From contig NZ_JSFH01000007.1 in the NCBI RefSeq assembly GCF_000784835.1, positions 1-64,000 on the forward strand: a stretch of DNA of 64,000 nucleotides, written 5' to 3'. This document shows positions 20,010 through 29,951 of the stretch, in pieces; positions within the stretch are counted from its first letter, which is position 1, and each line of letters begins with the position of its first letter. A program made the position numbers and the translations under genes. Source of the DNA: Thermotoga sp. Mc24. Its GTDB lineage: Bacteria > Thermotogota > Thermotogae > Thermotogales > Thermotogaceae. The notes under the pieces were generated by a model. It made no database searches, was not told where the DNA came from, and was given only the letters and a program-made list of their open reading frames with translations.

Positions 20010-20058
20010 AATTCATTGAAGATTCCGGCTGGCTTCCGGCCAGCCTTTCAATTTTTTA
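20010..20058 (+). terminator. Terminator after the mal operon
   Basis: GGCTGGC TTCC GGCCAGCC forms a strong stem within a longer A-rich/T-rich imperfect stem and is followed by a run of T (20051-20056). It separates the cyclomaltodextrinase gene from aglA. The 134-base gap before aglA shows no convincing promoter. Confidence 0.8.
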
Positions 20059-20059
20059 A

Positions 20060-21583
<1,524 letters not shown>

Positions 21584-21603
21584 AAGGATCTGAAAGGATC
21601 TGA

Positions 21604-21626
21604 AAGGGGCCTGAGAGGCCCCTTAT
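21604..21626 (+). terminator. Terminator after aglA
   Basis: AAGGGGCC TGAGA GGCCCCTT is a strong stem just after three tandem copies of a 10-base unit that starts at the aglA stop codon. The T-tract is short. Confidence 0.65.
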
Positions 21627-21673
21627 GATAGTATAATATGTTGGAAAATCAAAAGAAGATAGTGGGGGAAAAG

Positions 21674-23254
21674 ATGAGTTCTCTTAAAAAAGAACTTTTC
21701 TGGAGAATAACTACAACTGTTATCGTTGTGTTTGTTGTGATAGGTGCTCTGGGTATCTTTCAGCTTTACCTTTCCGGAATGAATGCTGCCCGCGATTTCA
21801 TAAAAAACGCGAACAATACCGTAACGTCCTTCATAAACGGATATTTCAGAAAGTTCTATGTTGTTGTTGATGTTTTGAGCCGCATTCCTGAAGTACGGTA
21901 TGCACCTTACTTGACTGATGAAGAAAGGCGGAAAGTGTTGGAAATCTACAGAATCTTCCAGGAGGCAGACAGAGATATATACTATCTGTACTCGGGATAC
22001 GAGAACGGACTTCTTCTGATCAACGATTACGAACCCGCAGAAGGATACGATCCAAGAGTAAGACCCTGGTACAGGGTCGCTCTCGAATCCAGACCTAGGC
22101 CCACCGGTGGAATTCCCTACAGGGAGTTCAAAACAAAAGAGCTTTTGTTTTCCGTGAGCAAGGTGCTCACAGATGACGAGGGAAACGTGACCGGTGTGAT
22201 ATCTGTTGAAACACTCCTGGAGAGTCTTTTGAGTAATTTTCCCCATTCTTTTGATAACTATGAAACTGTGACAACGTACGTTTTAAGGAACGATCAGACG
22301 ATAATCATCCATCCAGACGAATCACTTCTGACTGTTAAAATATCCGATGTTGTTGGAAAAAATCTCCCTATCACAGGTGTGTCTGGAGAAATCGAATACG
22401 AAGTGAACGGCGAAAAGAAAATGGCCTACTACTCTCGTATCCCAGAACTCGAATGGATCGTTGTTACTTCTGTAGACAAAAGCGAGTTGCTCAGGCCCGT
22501 TCTAATCAATATAGGGATTGTCTCTATTTTCTTCACAGGCATCATTTCTTTGACAACAGTGTTCATAAACAACTGGTTCAACAACAAAGTTCTCAAACCT
22601 TTGAATTCTCTGAAAGAAGATGTGGAAAAAATAATGATGGGAAGAACCCCGGATGTATCTTCTTATCCTGACAACGAGATAGGAGCTGTGTCCAAAGAGA
22701 TATACAGCCTGACTGAAAGGGAACTCTACAGGAAGAATCAGCAACTGAGAAATTTGAACGAAAAGCTTGAGAGGTTGTCGGTCACCGATGAATTGACGGG
22801 GCTTTTCAATCGTCGAAAAATGGCCGAAGAACTTGAAAAGGAATTCCATCTCTGGAAAAGGTACAGAAGACCCTTCTCACTTCTCATGATCGATATCGAT
22901 GATTTCAAAAAGATAAACGACACATATGGACACCTTGTTGGAGACGATGTGCTCAAAAGAGTCGCTCGGATTCTTGTTTCTTCTCTTAGGGCTTCTGACA
23001 TGGTTGCGAGGTGGGGTGGAGAAGAGTTTTTGATCCTCTGTCCTGAAACAAAGTTGAACGAAGCGGTGAGCCTCGCTGAGAGAATCAGGACGAAGATCGA
23101 GAAAGAAGTCTTTGAAAACGGCTTGAATGTAACCGTGAGTATCGGTGTTTGCGAAATGAAAGATCATGAGACAATAGACGATCTTCTCAAAGAAGCAGAC
23201 GACAACCTCTATCTGGCAAAACAGCGTGGAAAAAACAGAGTGATCGGCAGATGA
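21674..23254 (+). CDS. Membrane diguanylate cyclase, Cache-GGDEF
   Basis: The product has about 526 residues. One membrane helix (about 8-32) is followed by an extracytoplasmic double-Cache-like sensor (about 40-270, with the hallmark DPRVRPWYR), a second helix (about 275-297), a HAMP-like linker and a C-terminal GGDEF domain from residue 370. The active site is GGEEF (RWGGEEF near 446) and an RxxD inhibitory site (RASD) lies five residues before it, so it should make c-di-GMP and be feedback-controlled. The ATG at 21674 is chosen for GGGGGAAAAG just upstream. The earlier in-frame ATG at 21638 lies directly on a TATAAT (21632-21637) that may be its promoter -10. The ligand is unknown. Confidence 0.9.
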   Translation: MSSLKKELFWRITTTVIVVFVVIGALGIFQLYLSGMNAARDFIKNANNTVTSFINGYFRKFYVVVDVLSRIPEVRYAPYLTDEERRKVLEIYRIFQEADRDIYYLYSGYENGLLLINDYEPAEGYDPRVRPWYRVALESRPRPTGGIPYREFKTKELLFSVSKVLTDDEGNVTGVISVETLLESLLSNFPHSFDNYETVTTYVLRNDQTIIIHPDESLLTVKISDVVGKNLPITGVSGEIEYEVNGEKKMAYYSRIPELEWIVVTSVDKSELLRPVLINIGIVSIFFTGIISLTTVFINNWFNNKVLKPLNSLKEDVEKIMMGRTPDVSSYPDNEIGAVSKEIYSLTERELYRKNQQLRNLNEKLERLSVTDELTGLFNRRKMAEELEKEFHLWKRYRRPFSLLMIDIDDFKKINDTYGHLVGDDVLKRVARILVSSLRASDMVARWGGEEFLILCPETKLNEAVSLAERIRTKIEKEVFENGLNVTVSIGVCEMKDHETIDDLLKEADDNLYLAKQRGKNRVIGR

Positions 23255-23290
23255 AGTTAAAAGATCTGTTCACCTTCTGGAAATAAATCC

Positions 23291-23319
23291 TTGATAGAAT
23301 GGAGAAAACTGAATACAAA
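23291..23319 (+). promoter_or_regulatory. Promoter of the riboflavin operon
   Basis: TTGATA (23291-23296), 17 bases and TACAAA (23314-23319). Transcription would start around 23326, exactly at the first strand of the FMN riboswitch P1 stem. Confidence 0.75.
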
Positions 23320-23323
23320 AGAA

Positions 23324-23442
23324 ACGCTCTCGGGGCAGGGTGGAATTCCCGACCGGCGGTGAAAGCCCGCGAGCCCTCTCAGGAGGGTTGACCCGGTGGA
23401 ATTCCGGGGCCGACGGTGAAAGTCCGGATGGGAGAGAGCGTA
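23324..23442 (+). promoter_or_regulatory. FMN riboswitch (RFN element)
   Basis: The P1 arms are ACGCTCTC (23324) and GAGAGCGT (23435-23442). Between them are the conserved RFN blocks: GGGGCAGGGTG, GACCGGCGGTGAAAGCCCGCGAGCC, split here as GACCGGCGGT and GAAAGCCCGCGAG, then GACCCGGTGGAATTCCGGGGCC, split as GACCCGGTGG and AATTCCGGGGCCG, and finally GACGGTGAAAGTCCGGATGGGAG, split as GACGGTGAAAG and TCCGGATGGGAG. It senses FMN and represses the downstream riboflavin genes. The expression platform is the terminator at 23458. Confidence 0.97.
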
Positions 23443-23457
23443 ATGTGGAAATTATTT

Positions 23458-23484
23458 GGGACCCGAGAGGGTCCCTTTTCTTTT
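23458..23484 (+). terminator. Riboswitch-controlled terminator
   Basis: GGGACCC GAGA GGGTCCC followed by TTTTCTTTT sits between the FMN riboswitch and ribD. It is the expected intrinsic terminator formed when FMN is bound. Confidence 0.88.
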
Positions 23485-23502
23485 ACACAGGGAGGGTGTT
23501 GT

Positions 23503-24549
23503 ATGTATGAAACTTTCATGAAAAGAGCGATAGAACTTGCAAAGAAAGGACTTGGAAGGGTGAACCCCAATCCACCAGTTGGTGCGGTCGTTGTGAAAGA
23601 CGGCAGGATAATCGCGGAGGGGTTTCATCCCTATTTTGGAGGTCCACACGCTGAGAGGGTAGCGATAGAAAATGCAAAGAGAAATGGAGAAGATTTACGA
23701 GGAGCGATTCTCATAGTCACCCTTGAACCCTGTGATCATCATGGAAAGACACCTCCATGTACAGATCTGATCATAGAAAGTGGAATAAAAACCGTTGTGA
23801 TCGGAACAAGGGATCCAAATCCTGTTTCGGGAAACGGTGTGGAAAAACTCAAAAATCACGGGATCGAAGTGATAGAAGGTGTTTTGGAAAAAGAAGTGAA
23901 AAAACTGTGTGAGTTCTTCATCACTTACGTGACAGAGAAAAGGCCATTCGTCGCGCTGAAGTACGCATCCACCTTAGATGGGAAAATAGCTGATCACAGA
24001 GGAGATTCCAAATGGATCACAAACAAACTCAGATTCAAGGTTCACGAGATGAGAAACATTTACTCCGCTGTTCTCGTCGGTGCTGGAACGGTTTTGAAGG
24101 ACAATCCTCAGCTAACCTGCAGACTGAAAGAAGGCAGAAATCCCGTGAGGGTGATCCTCGACAGAAAGGGTGTTTTGGGTGGGAAAGTGTTCAGAGTGTT
24201 CGAAGAAAACGCTCGGGTGATCGTTTTCACAGAAAGTGAAGAGGCGGAATATCCACCACATGTGGAAAAGGTTCTGAACGATTGTTCTGTGGAGAGTATA
24301 TTGAGAGGTCTTTACGAAAGGGGTATCGATTCTGTCTTGGTGGAAGGTGGATCGAAGGTGTTCAGCGAATTTTTAGATCACGCAGATGTGGTTTTTGGTT
24401 TTTATTCGACGAAGATTTTCGGAAAGGGGCTTGATGCCTTCTCCTGTTATCTGTCAGATGTTTCGGTTCCTCCAAAGTTCAAAGTGGTGAACGTGGAGTT
24501 TTCCGATTCGGAGTTTCTGGTGGAGATGAGACCGTGTTCACGGGAATAG
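23503..24549 (+). CDS. ribD: Bifunctional pyrimidine deaminase/reductase RibD
   Basis: A 348-residue cytoplasmic enzyme for the two steps after GTP cyclohydrolase in riboflavin synthesis. The N-terminal deaminase domain has the zinc ligands GPHAERVA (His) and LEPCDHHGKTPPCTDL (two Cys), about residues 48-90. The C-terminal reductase domain starts around 145 (ALKYASTLDGKIA) and contains the VGAGTVLKDNPQL and VEGGSKV motifs. ATG 23503 follows GGGAGGGTG; the upstream open frame is riboswitch sequence. It is the first gene of a tight ribD-ribE-ribBA-ribH operon. Confidence 0.96.
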   Translation: MYETFMKRAIELAKKGLGRVNPNPPVGAVVVKDGRIIAEGFHPYFGGPHAERVAIENAKRNGEDLRGAILIVTLEPCDHHGKTPPCTDLIIESGIKTVVIGTRDPNPVSGNGVEKLKNHGIEVIEGVLEKEVKKLCEFFITYVTEKRPFVALKYASTLDGKIADHRGDSKWITNKLRFKVHEMRNIYSAVLVGAGTVLKDNPQLTCRLKEGRNPVRVILDRKGVLGGKVFRVFEENARVIVFTESEEAEYPPHVEKVLNDCSVESILRGLYERGIDSVLVEGGSKVFSEFLDHADVVFGFYSTKIFGKGLDAFSCYLSDVSVPPKFKVVNVEFSDSEFLVEMRPCSRE

Positions 24550-25106
24550 TTCAGAAGGTGGAAAGAGGGTACATCAGGGGAGAGAGGATCTTCTTCAAAA
24601 GAACGTGGGAAGTGAAACTGGGAGAAAGTATAGCGGTGAACGGTGTGTGTCTGACTGTCTCCGGGCTTTCAGAAGAAGAGTACTGGTTCGATGTGGGTGA
24701 GGAAACGAGGAGTAGAACCAATCTTTTCGTTTCCCGTTTTTACAATCTTGAGAAATCTCTGGTTCTCGGCGGCAGAGTTGAAGGACATCTGGTAACGGGC
24801 CATGTGGACGGTACCGTCAGGTTTGTCGGAATGGAAAGGCGCGGAAACAGCTATTTCATGTTCTTTTCGATGCCGGCGGAAAGATGGGCGATCGTTCCGA
24901 AGGGTTCTATCGCGTTGAACGGTATCAGCCTCACCGTCGTTGAAACTTCTCTGGATACGTTCAGTGTTCAGGTGATTCCACACACGTTCGAGAACACAAA
25001 CCTCCAGTATCTGGTGCCCGGAGATCCCGTTAACTACGAGATCGATATCATCGCTCGCTACCTGAAAGGGGTGATAGACCGTGGAAGAACTGAGAGAGAC
25101 TTTTGA
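24534..25106 (+). CDS. ribE: Riboflavin synthase alpha chain
   Basis: A 190-residue cytoplasmic enzyme that converts two 6,7-dimethyl-8-ribityllumazine molecules into riboflavin. It shows the two tandem lumazine-binding barrels: the first begins MFTGIVQKVE and contains ESIAVNGVCLTV, the second contains VEGHLVTGHVDGT and GSIALNGISLTVV. The GTG start at 24534 overlaps ribD by 16 bases. This length and motif pair fit the family (about 200 residues). It is regulated through the upstream FMN riboswitch. Confidence 0.96.
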   Translation: MFTGIVQKVERGYIRGERIFFKRTWEVKLGESIAVNGVCLTVSGLSEEEYWFDVGEETRSRTNLFVSRFYNLEKSLVLGGRVEGHLVTGHVDGTVRFVGMERRGNSYFMFFSMPAERWAIVPKGSIALNGISLTVVETSLDTFSVQVIPHTFENTNLQYLVPGDPVNYEIDIIARYLKGVIDRGRTERDF

Positions 25107-26247
25107 GGGAGGAAAACCTGTCGTTTTGATCGACAGAAACAGAGAGAACGAAGCGGATTTCGTTTTTCCCGCTCAGCTGATCACCGAAGGTGTTGTGAAC
25201 TTTTTCGTCACATACGGGAAAGGACTCTTCTGTGTTACAGCCGACGAGGAAGATCTTTTGAAGAGAGGGTTCGTAAAACTTTCCTCAAACTACGGAGCGA
25301 ACTACTTCTTGCCGGTGGACTGGGGCACTAGTACCGGGATTTCGGCGTTGGAGAGGGCAGAGACGTGCAGAAAGTTGGCAGAAGGCAGATATTTCCATGA
25401 GTTCAGGTACCCAGGTCACGTCACGGTGATAGGAGGAATCGGTTTCCAGAAACGAAAAGGACACACGGAGGCATCTCTGGAAATTTCTGAGCTCGCAGGT
25501 TTCAGCCGTTACGCCGTGATCGTGGAAATTCTGGATGAAAAGGGAAATTCTCACAATTTGGATTATGTTTTGAAGCTCTCAGAAAAATTTTCCCTCCCCG
25601 TTCTGGAGATGGACGATGTCTGGCGTGAATTTGTGAAGAGAAAGCTTCTCATGAAGAAAAAAGCCGAGGCGGCACTTCCAACGGATTTCGGTGTTTTCAA
25701 GGTTGTTTCTTTCGAAAACCACCTCGATGACAAAGAGCATTTCGCGATCGTTAAGGAACCTCTCGAAGAACCCGTTGCGGTGAGGATACACTCCGAATGC
25801 GTGACCGGGGATGTTCTCTCTTCTTTGAGGTGTGACTGCGGTTCACAGCTGGCGAATTTTCTCAGATACATGTCAGCTCACGGAGGTATCCTGATCTATT
25901 TGAGACAGGAAGGGAGAGGAATCGGCCTTTCGAACAAAATAGCGGCCTATTCCCTTCAAGACGAAGGTTTAGATACGGTGGAGGCGAACAGGGCTCTTGG
26001 TTTTTCTGAGGACGAAAGAGATTACGCACCGGCGGCGCAGATCTTGAAAGCCCTTGGCATCGAAAGGGTTCTTCTCTTCACCAACAACCAAAAAAAGACG
26101 GCTGGTCTTGAAAAATACGGGATCGAAGTTGTCGAAACGAAGAGACTGTACGGAAGAGTGACACCTCATAACAGGTTCTATCTTTCGACAAAAATGAAAA
26201 AGCTCGGACACGAACTCGAAGAAATCTTCAGGGAGGTGAATTCATGA
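25081..26247 (+). CDS. ribBA: Bifunctional DHBP synthase / GTP cyclohydrolase II RibBA
   Basis: A 388-residue bifunctional enzyme. The N-terminal RibB part makes 3,4-dihydroxy-2-butanone 4-phosphate and carries DRNRENEADFV (about 20-30). The C-terminal RibA part (from about residue 205) opens the GTP ring and shows the zinc motif SECVTGDVLSSLRCDCGSQ, RQEGRGIGL and NNQKKTAGL. In the RibB half, the usual GHTPPL-type region is partly divergent (FRYPGHVTVIGG, KRKGHTEASLE), yet the key acid and His regions can be seen. GTG 25081 overlaps ribE by 26 bases, suggesting coupling. Confidence 0.94.
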   Translation: MEELRETFEGGKPVVLIDRNRENEADFVFPAQLITEGVVNFFVTYGKGLFCVTADEEDLLKRGFVKLSSNYGANYFLPVDWGTSTGISALERAETCRKLAEGRYFHEFRYPGHVTVIGGIGFQKRKGHTEASLEISELAGFSRYAVIVEILDEKGNSHNLDYVLKLSEKFSLPVLEMDDVWREFVKRKLLMKKKAEAALPTDFGVFKVVSFENHLDDKEHFAIVKEPLEEPVAVRIHSECVTGDVLSSLRCDCGSQLANFLRYMSAHGGILIYLRQEGRGIGLSNKIAAYSLQDEGLDTVEANRALGFSEDERDYAPAAQILKALGIERVLLFTNNQKKTAGLEKYGIEVVETKRLYGRVTPHNRFYLSTKMKKLGHELEEIFREVNS

Positions 26248-26741
26248 AGGTTGTTCAGGGAGACTACAGAGGAGAAGGTTTGAAGATAGCCGTAGTCGTT
26301 CCGAGGTTCAACGATCTTGTCACTTCGAAACTCCTCGAGGGAGCGCTCGACGGGCTGAAAAGACACGGTGTCTCGGACGAAGACATAACGGTTGTGAGAA
26401 TTCCGGGAAGTATGGAAGCGATATACACGCTCAAGAGACTCCTCGATCTCGGTGTGCATGATGCTATAATCGTTCTCGGTGCTGTGATAAGGGGAGAGAC
26501 GTACCACTTCAACGTGGTGGCGAACGAGATAGGTAAATCAGTGGCGCAGTTCAATATGACCTCTGATATTCCTATTGTTTTCGGCGTTCTCACCACGGAC
26601 ACTCTTGAGCAGGCCCTCAACAGAGCCGGAGCAAAGAGTGGAAACAAAGGTTTTGAAGCAGCGATGGTAGCGATCGAAATGGCAAATCTCAGAAAGAGAC
26701 TCAGGAGGGATGTCTTTGAATCTGATAGCAACGGCAGGTAA
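26244..26741 (+). CDS. ribH: Lumazine synthase
   Basis: A 165-residue protein, slightly longer than the usual 155. It condenses the RibBA and RibD products into 6,7-dimethyl-8-ribityllumazine and usually assembles into an icosahedral capsid. Typical segments: VVPRFNDLVTSKLLEGAL, VRIPGSMEAIYTLKRL, VLGAVIRGETYHFNVV (with the active-site His) and FGVLTTDTLEQALNRAG. It starts at ATG 26244 within the ribBA stop (ATGA). Confidence 0.96.
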   Translation: MKVVQGDYRGEGLKIAVVVPRFNDLVTSKLLEGALDGLKRHGVSDEDITVVRIPGSMEAIYTLKRLLDLGVHDAIIVLGAVIRGETYHFNVVANEIGKSVAQFNMTSDIPIVFGVLTTDTLEQALNRAGAKSGNKGFEAAMVAIEMANLRKRLRRDVFESDSNGR

Positions 26742-27525
26742 CGACAGAATAAGGGACTTTCTGGTGAACGACTGGTACAGATCTCTGAAGGAGAATGTGA
26801 ATCTGACCAACACAGACGTTCTCGTCATAAGCTACGGTCTTGCAGGACTTCCTGAAGAGATCATCAACTTTCCAGCGGTGGAGCGTTCTGGACTCATAAA
26901 CAACACGCGTTTCATCAATCTTGCCATTTTTCTTGAGAATCATCCTGAGTACGATCAGATCCTGTTTTGTGATGGCGGAGACATCATCTTCCAGAGTGAC
27001 ATCTCGCACTTGTTCGAGGAACACAGAGATGCTTTTCGAGCCGTTGTGGAGCGGTTGAGTCCACCCATAGATCTCGTGGTGAAGGAAGAAGACCTTGTGA
27101 ATGGAAAGGAGATAAAGTCTTTTCTTTCAAACAAAAAGCTCTTCAACATGGGTGTGATAATAGCACCAAGGGAAGGTTTCATTGAGCTTGCAAGAACAAT
27201 GGAAAGACGTCTGAAAAACATAAACGTCTGGGGTGGAGATACCGTCATTGGAAACTACGTGATCTACAAGAGCCCTCACGTGGAACTTCCTTCGAAGTAC
27301 AACTTCATCCCTTCAACGGCCCGAGAAAAATTCTACGTGAAAGATTCGAAGTTCTATCTCGAAAATGGTGAGCTCATTCCCATCGTTCACAACGCTGGAA
27401 GGTACAAATTTCTCAGACCAGTGAAGAATTTTGGTTACGGTCCCGAAAAGAACAGGGTGAACAGATTCAACATATGGATTTTCAGGATACTCTTCGGTGT
27501 GAGTAACTTTTTAAAAATGAAGTGA
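26716..27525 (+). CDS. Glycosyltransferase-like protein (nucleotide-sugar transferase fold)
   Basis: The product has about 269 residues. It looks like a short GT-A-type transferase: LFCDGGDIIFQSDISHLF (about 80-97) carries a DxxD-type metal motif after a hydrophobic strand, FNMGVIIAPREGF and NVWGGDTVIGNYV resemble GT8/GT-A core segments, and HNAGRYKFL near the end could supply a His ligand. I prefer TTG 26716, seven bases after CAGGAGG; ATG 26710 is an alternative but is almost on top of that site. It overlaps ribH and so is carried on the riboflavin transcript, with no evident flavin link. It ends in a convergent overlap with hflC. Donor and acceptor are unknown. Confidence 0.6.
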   Translation: MNLIATAGNDRIRDFLVNDWYRSLKENVNLTNTDVLVISYGLAGLPEEIINFPAVERSGLINNTRFINLAIFLENHPEYDQILFCDGGDIIFQSDISHLFEEHRDAFRAVVERLSPPIDLVVKEEDLVNGKEIKSFLSNKKLFNMGVIIAPREGFIELARTMERRLKNINVWGGDTVIGNYVIYKSPHVELPSKYNFIPSTAREKFYVKDSKFYLENGELIPIVHNAGRYKFLRPVKNFGYGPEKNRVNRFNIWIFRILFGVSNFLKMK

Positions 27526-28389
27526 GGGGAGGTTCCCTCTCTTCGTTTTGAGGTATTTCAGTGCATCGAGTTCGTCTCCAATTATGAGAATTCCTTTCTC
27601 GATGGATCTGTAAACCTCCATCGTTCTCCAGAATTCGTAGAAGTCCTTGTCTTTTGAAAACACCTCCGCGTAGATCTTCACCGCGCTTGCTTCTCCGGTT
27701 CCCTTGATTTGCTCTGCTTTGCTTTGAGCTTCTGCGATCAGAACCTTCGCTGTCTTGTCGGCTTCTGCACGTATCTTTCTTGCTTCTTTTTCACCTTCAG
27801 CCCTGATCTGTGCAGCGATGCTGTATCTTTCCGCTTTCATTCTTTCGTACACGGCCTTTTCGTTCTCAGCGGGAAGGTCGGCGTGCTTCACCCTCACATC
27901 GACCACTTCTATGCCGAAGTCCTTCAGATCTTCTCTTGAAAGAGCCGTGACTTCCCTCAAAAGGTCTTCTCTCTTCTCGGAGATGATCTCGTCGAAGTTT
28001 GCTTTTGCGAAGATGTTTCTCACGTGTGAGTAAACCACATCGTCGATTCTTGGAAGAGCGAGCTTCACGCTCTTCAGTGATTTTATGAACGCTTCCGCAT
28101 CTTTTATCCTCCAGAGAACGTACGTGTCTATCACGAGTGTTTTCTTGTCGGCGGCTATGATCTTTTCTGGTTCTATATCGTAGAGGAGGATTCTTTTATC
28201 GAACCTCACCACATTATCAACGAACGGCTGTTTGAAATGAAGCCCGGGTTCCGTTTCCACCGCGACGATCTTTCCGAATCTCAAAACCACTGCCTGCTGT
28301 GTCTGATCCAGGACGTAGAAAGAAGAGAACAAAAGGATCGCACCCACTACGATCAGAATGATCAGAAGAGAAAGCATCCAGATTTTCAT
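27511..28389 (-). CDS. hflC: HflC-like SPFH/band 7 protein
   Basis: A 292-residue membrane protein. One N-terminal helix (MLSLLIILIVVGAILLFSS) is followed by a prohibitin-type band 7 domain (VLDQTQQAVVLRFGKI through RVKHADLP) and a C-terminal helical region rich in Ala/Glu/Lys (RAEGEKEARKIRAEADK) ending in a family-typical FYEFWRTMEVY segment. HflC with HflK forms a large periplasmic cage around the FtsH protease and modulates its proteolysis. It starts 4 bases inside the hflK 3' end. Its 3' end overlaps the opposing glycosyltransferase-like gene by 15 bases, with a shared hairpin there. Confidence 0.93.
   Translation of the reverse strand: MKIWMLSLLIILIVVGAILLFSSFYVLDQTQQAVVLRFGKIVAVETEPGLHFKQPFVDNVVRFDKRILLYDIEPEKIIAADKKTLVIDTYVLWRIKDAEAFIKSLKSVKLALPRIDDVVYSHVRNIFAKANFDEIISEKREDLLREVTALSREDLKDFGIEVVDVRVKHADLPAENEKAVYERMKAERYSIAAQIRAEGEKEARKIRAEADKTAKVLIAEAQSKAEQIKGTGEASAVKIYAEVFSKDKDFYEFWRTMEVYRSIEKGILIIGDELDALKYLKTKRGNLPSLHF
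27519..27549. terminator. Bidirectional terminator inside overlapping gene ends
   Basis: GAAGTGAGGG (27519-27528) and CCCTCTCTTC (27535-27544) form a stem with one mismatch and a 6-base loop, followed by GTTTT to the right and preceded by TTTTTAAAAAT to the left. The last codons of hflC and of the opposing gene lie in or beside it. Confidence 0.65.
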
Positions 28390-29312
28390 TTTCCCATCCC
28401 CTTCAGAAGGTCGGAAATGTTGAGAATGTTCAGAGAATCACCGTTTCCCACGAAGAAAACCTTGTTTTCGGATTTTTCAAGCAAAGATTGGAGAGCGTCG
28501 AGGAGCATTCGTTTTCTCGTGATATCAGGAGCCTTTGAGTATTCTTCCAGCACCTCTTCGAATCTTTTCGCTTCGCCGAGCGCTTTCAGATAAACTTCCT
28601 GAGCGTAGGCCTCTGCCTGTCTCAGTATCTCTTGTGCCTGTCCCTGGGCTTTTGGAACAACGTCGTTGGCGTATTTTCTTGCCTCGTTTATGAGACGTTC
28701 TTTGTCCTGACGAGCGTTGTTCACATCGTCGAAGGCGTCAACAACGGGATCTGGCGGGACCACTTCCTGGAGATAAACGTTTTCCACCTTTATACCGCAG
28801 TTGTAGGAATCGAGAATCTCCTGGAGCATCCGGGCAGTTTCGAATCCTATTTCATCTCTTCCTGAGGTGAGCACGTCGTCGATGCTTCTCATCGCCACCT
28901 TCTCACGAAGAACAGATTCTGTTGTGAATCTCACGATGGAATCCGCTTCTGTGATGTTGAAGGCGTAAGCGACGGGGTCTTTCACCCTGTACTGAACCAC
29001 CGCTTCCACACTCACGAGGTTGTTGTCTCCTGTGATCATTATGGCTTCTTGAGGAACCGACTGGTAAGAGATCCTCTCCCCTCGCTGAATGCTTCTGAAT
29101 CCTATTTCGATCTTTCTCACAGTTGTGACGTCGACGGTCACATGAGACTGAATCGGATATGGCAGGTGGTAGTGGATTCCTGAAGGAACGACCGAGGTGA
29201 ATCTTCCAAAAGTCTTGAGGAGGGTGACTTCGGAGGGTCCTACCTGATACACACCGGTGAGAAAGTAGATTCCCAGCACAATGAAAACGACTATCCACAC
29301 GTATTTTCGCAC
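28386..29312 (-). CDS. hflK: HflK-like SPFH/band 7 protein
   Basis: A 308-residue partner of HflC. The N-terminal helix (VWIVVFIVLGIYFLTGVYQV) leads into the band 7 domain (VGPSEVTLLKTFGRF, with VSVEAVVQYRVKDPVAYAF as the conserved core) and a helical C-terminal part (ARKYANDVVPKAQGQAQEIL). The order HflK upstream of HflC matches the usual operon. It lies 11 bases after ogg on the same strand, so guaA-ogg-hflK-hflC may be one transcript. E. coli HflK has a longer Gly-rich N terminus, which is absent here. Confidence 0.92.
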   Translation of the reverse strand: MRKYVWIVVFIVLGIYFLTGVYQVGPSEVTLLKTFGRFTSVVPSGIHYHLPYPIQSHVTVDVTTVRKIEIGFRSIQRGERISYQSVPQEAIMITGDNNLVSVEAVVQYRVKDPVAYAFNITEADSIVRFTTESVLREKVAMRSIDDVLTSGRDEIGFETARMLQEILDSYNCGIKVENVYLQEVVPPDPVVDAFDDVNNARQDKERLINEARKYANDVVPKAQGQAQEILRQAEAYAQEVYLKALGEAKRFEEVLEEYSKAPDITRKRMLLDALQSLLEKSENKVFFVGNGDSLNILNISDLLKGMGK

Positions 29313-29323
29313 CCCATCACCCC

Positions 29324-29947
29324 CTATTTATCCACCTTTCCCTTCACAAGGTACCACAGGTAGAGATCGAACTTCCCGGGAGATTCTCCAAACGCTTCGG
29401 CGACTTTTCTGAGGATCTCTTCCACGTAGAGATATCTTTTCTTACTCCATCCTTTTGGTATCTCCTGAATCAGGCCGTGTCTTTTCATGAGTCTCAAAAC
29501 GTGTTTATCCAAAATGGCGAGGTCTTCCACACCGGTGTTTCTGAGAAAGTGGCTTGCCTCTTTCCAGCCGATCCCCTTTGCGTTTCTTACTAGGAACTCT
29601 CTGGATTGAAAAGGATCACCCTTCACAAGGTTCTTCAACTTTCCCAGCAGTTTTCTGTTTTCTACTATGAACTCGGCTCTCTTTTGAGGATACCTGTGTC
29701 CAACCTCTCTCAGTTTCTCCGCGAGTTCCTCAAGGGGAAGATGCACAAAACCCTTTCCGATTTCTTTCTGCGCTCTAATTCCACCTTCCGCACTCCAGTT
29801 GGCTGTGAGAACACAGAAAGAGAGTTCACAGAAGAGATCCTCTTCTGTTCCTTCTTCGCCCAATCTTTTGAACTCTTCGAACCGCTGTTCAACGAGCGGT
29901 TTTGCTTCTTCTCGTATCCTTTCAAGTTCTTTCAGCAGTTCTTCCAA
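29324..29947 (-). CDS. ogg: 8-oxoguanine DNA glycosylase/AP lyase, Ogg2 type
   Basis: A 207-residue DNA repair enzyme that removes 8-oxoguanine and cleaves the strand. The helix-hairpin-helix GPD region reads AKGIGWKEASHFLRN, with the catalytic Lys at 129, and LAILDKHVLR, with the catalytic Asp at 147. The compact size and these positions fit the archaeal-type Ogg2 family. The start is TTG 29947, nine bases after GGGAGTGAG, four bases beyond the guaA stop. No iron-sulfur Cys cluster is present, which argues against MutY or Nth. Confidence 0.9.
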   Translation of the reverse strand: MEELLKELERIREEAKPLVEQRFEEFKRLGEEGTEEDLFCELSFCVLTANWSAEGGIRAQKEIGKGFVHLPLEELAEKLREVGHRYPQKRAEFIVENRKLLGKLKNLVKGDPFQSREFLVRNAKGIGWKEASHFLRNTGVEDLAILDKHVLRLMKRHGLIQEIPKGWSKKRYLYVEEILRKVAEAFGESPGKFDLYLWYLVKGKVDK

Positions 29948-29951
29948 GTTC

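Noticed and set aside
25081-26247. ribBA as a damaged gene because the RibB half is divergent
   Set aside because: The frame is intact, the acidic DRNRENEADF motif is present and the RibA zinc motif is complete. Divergence alone is not evidence of loss.
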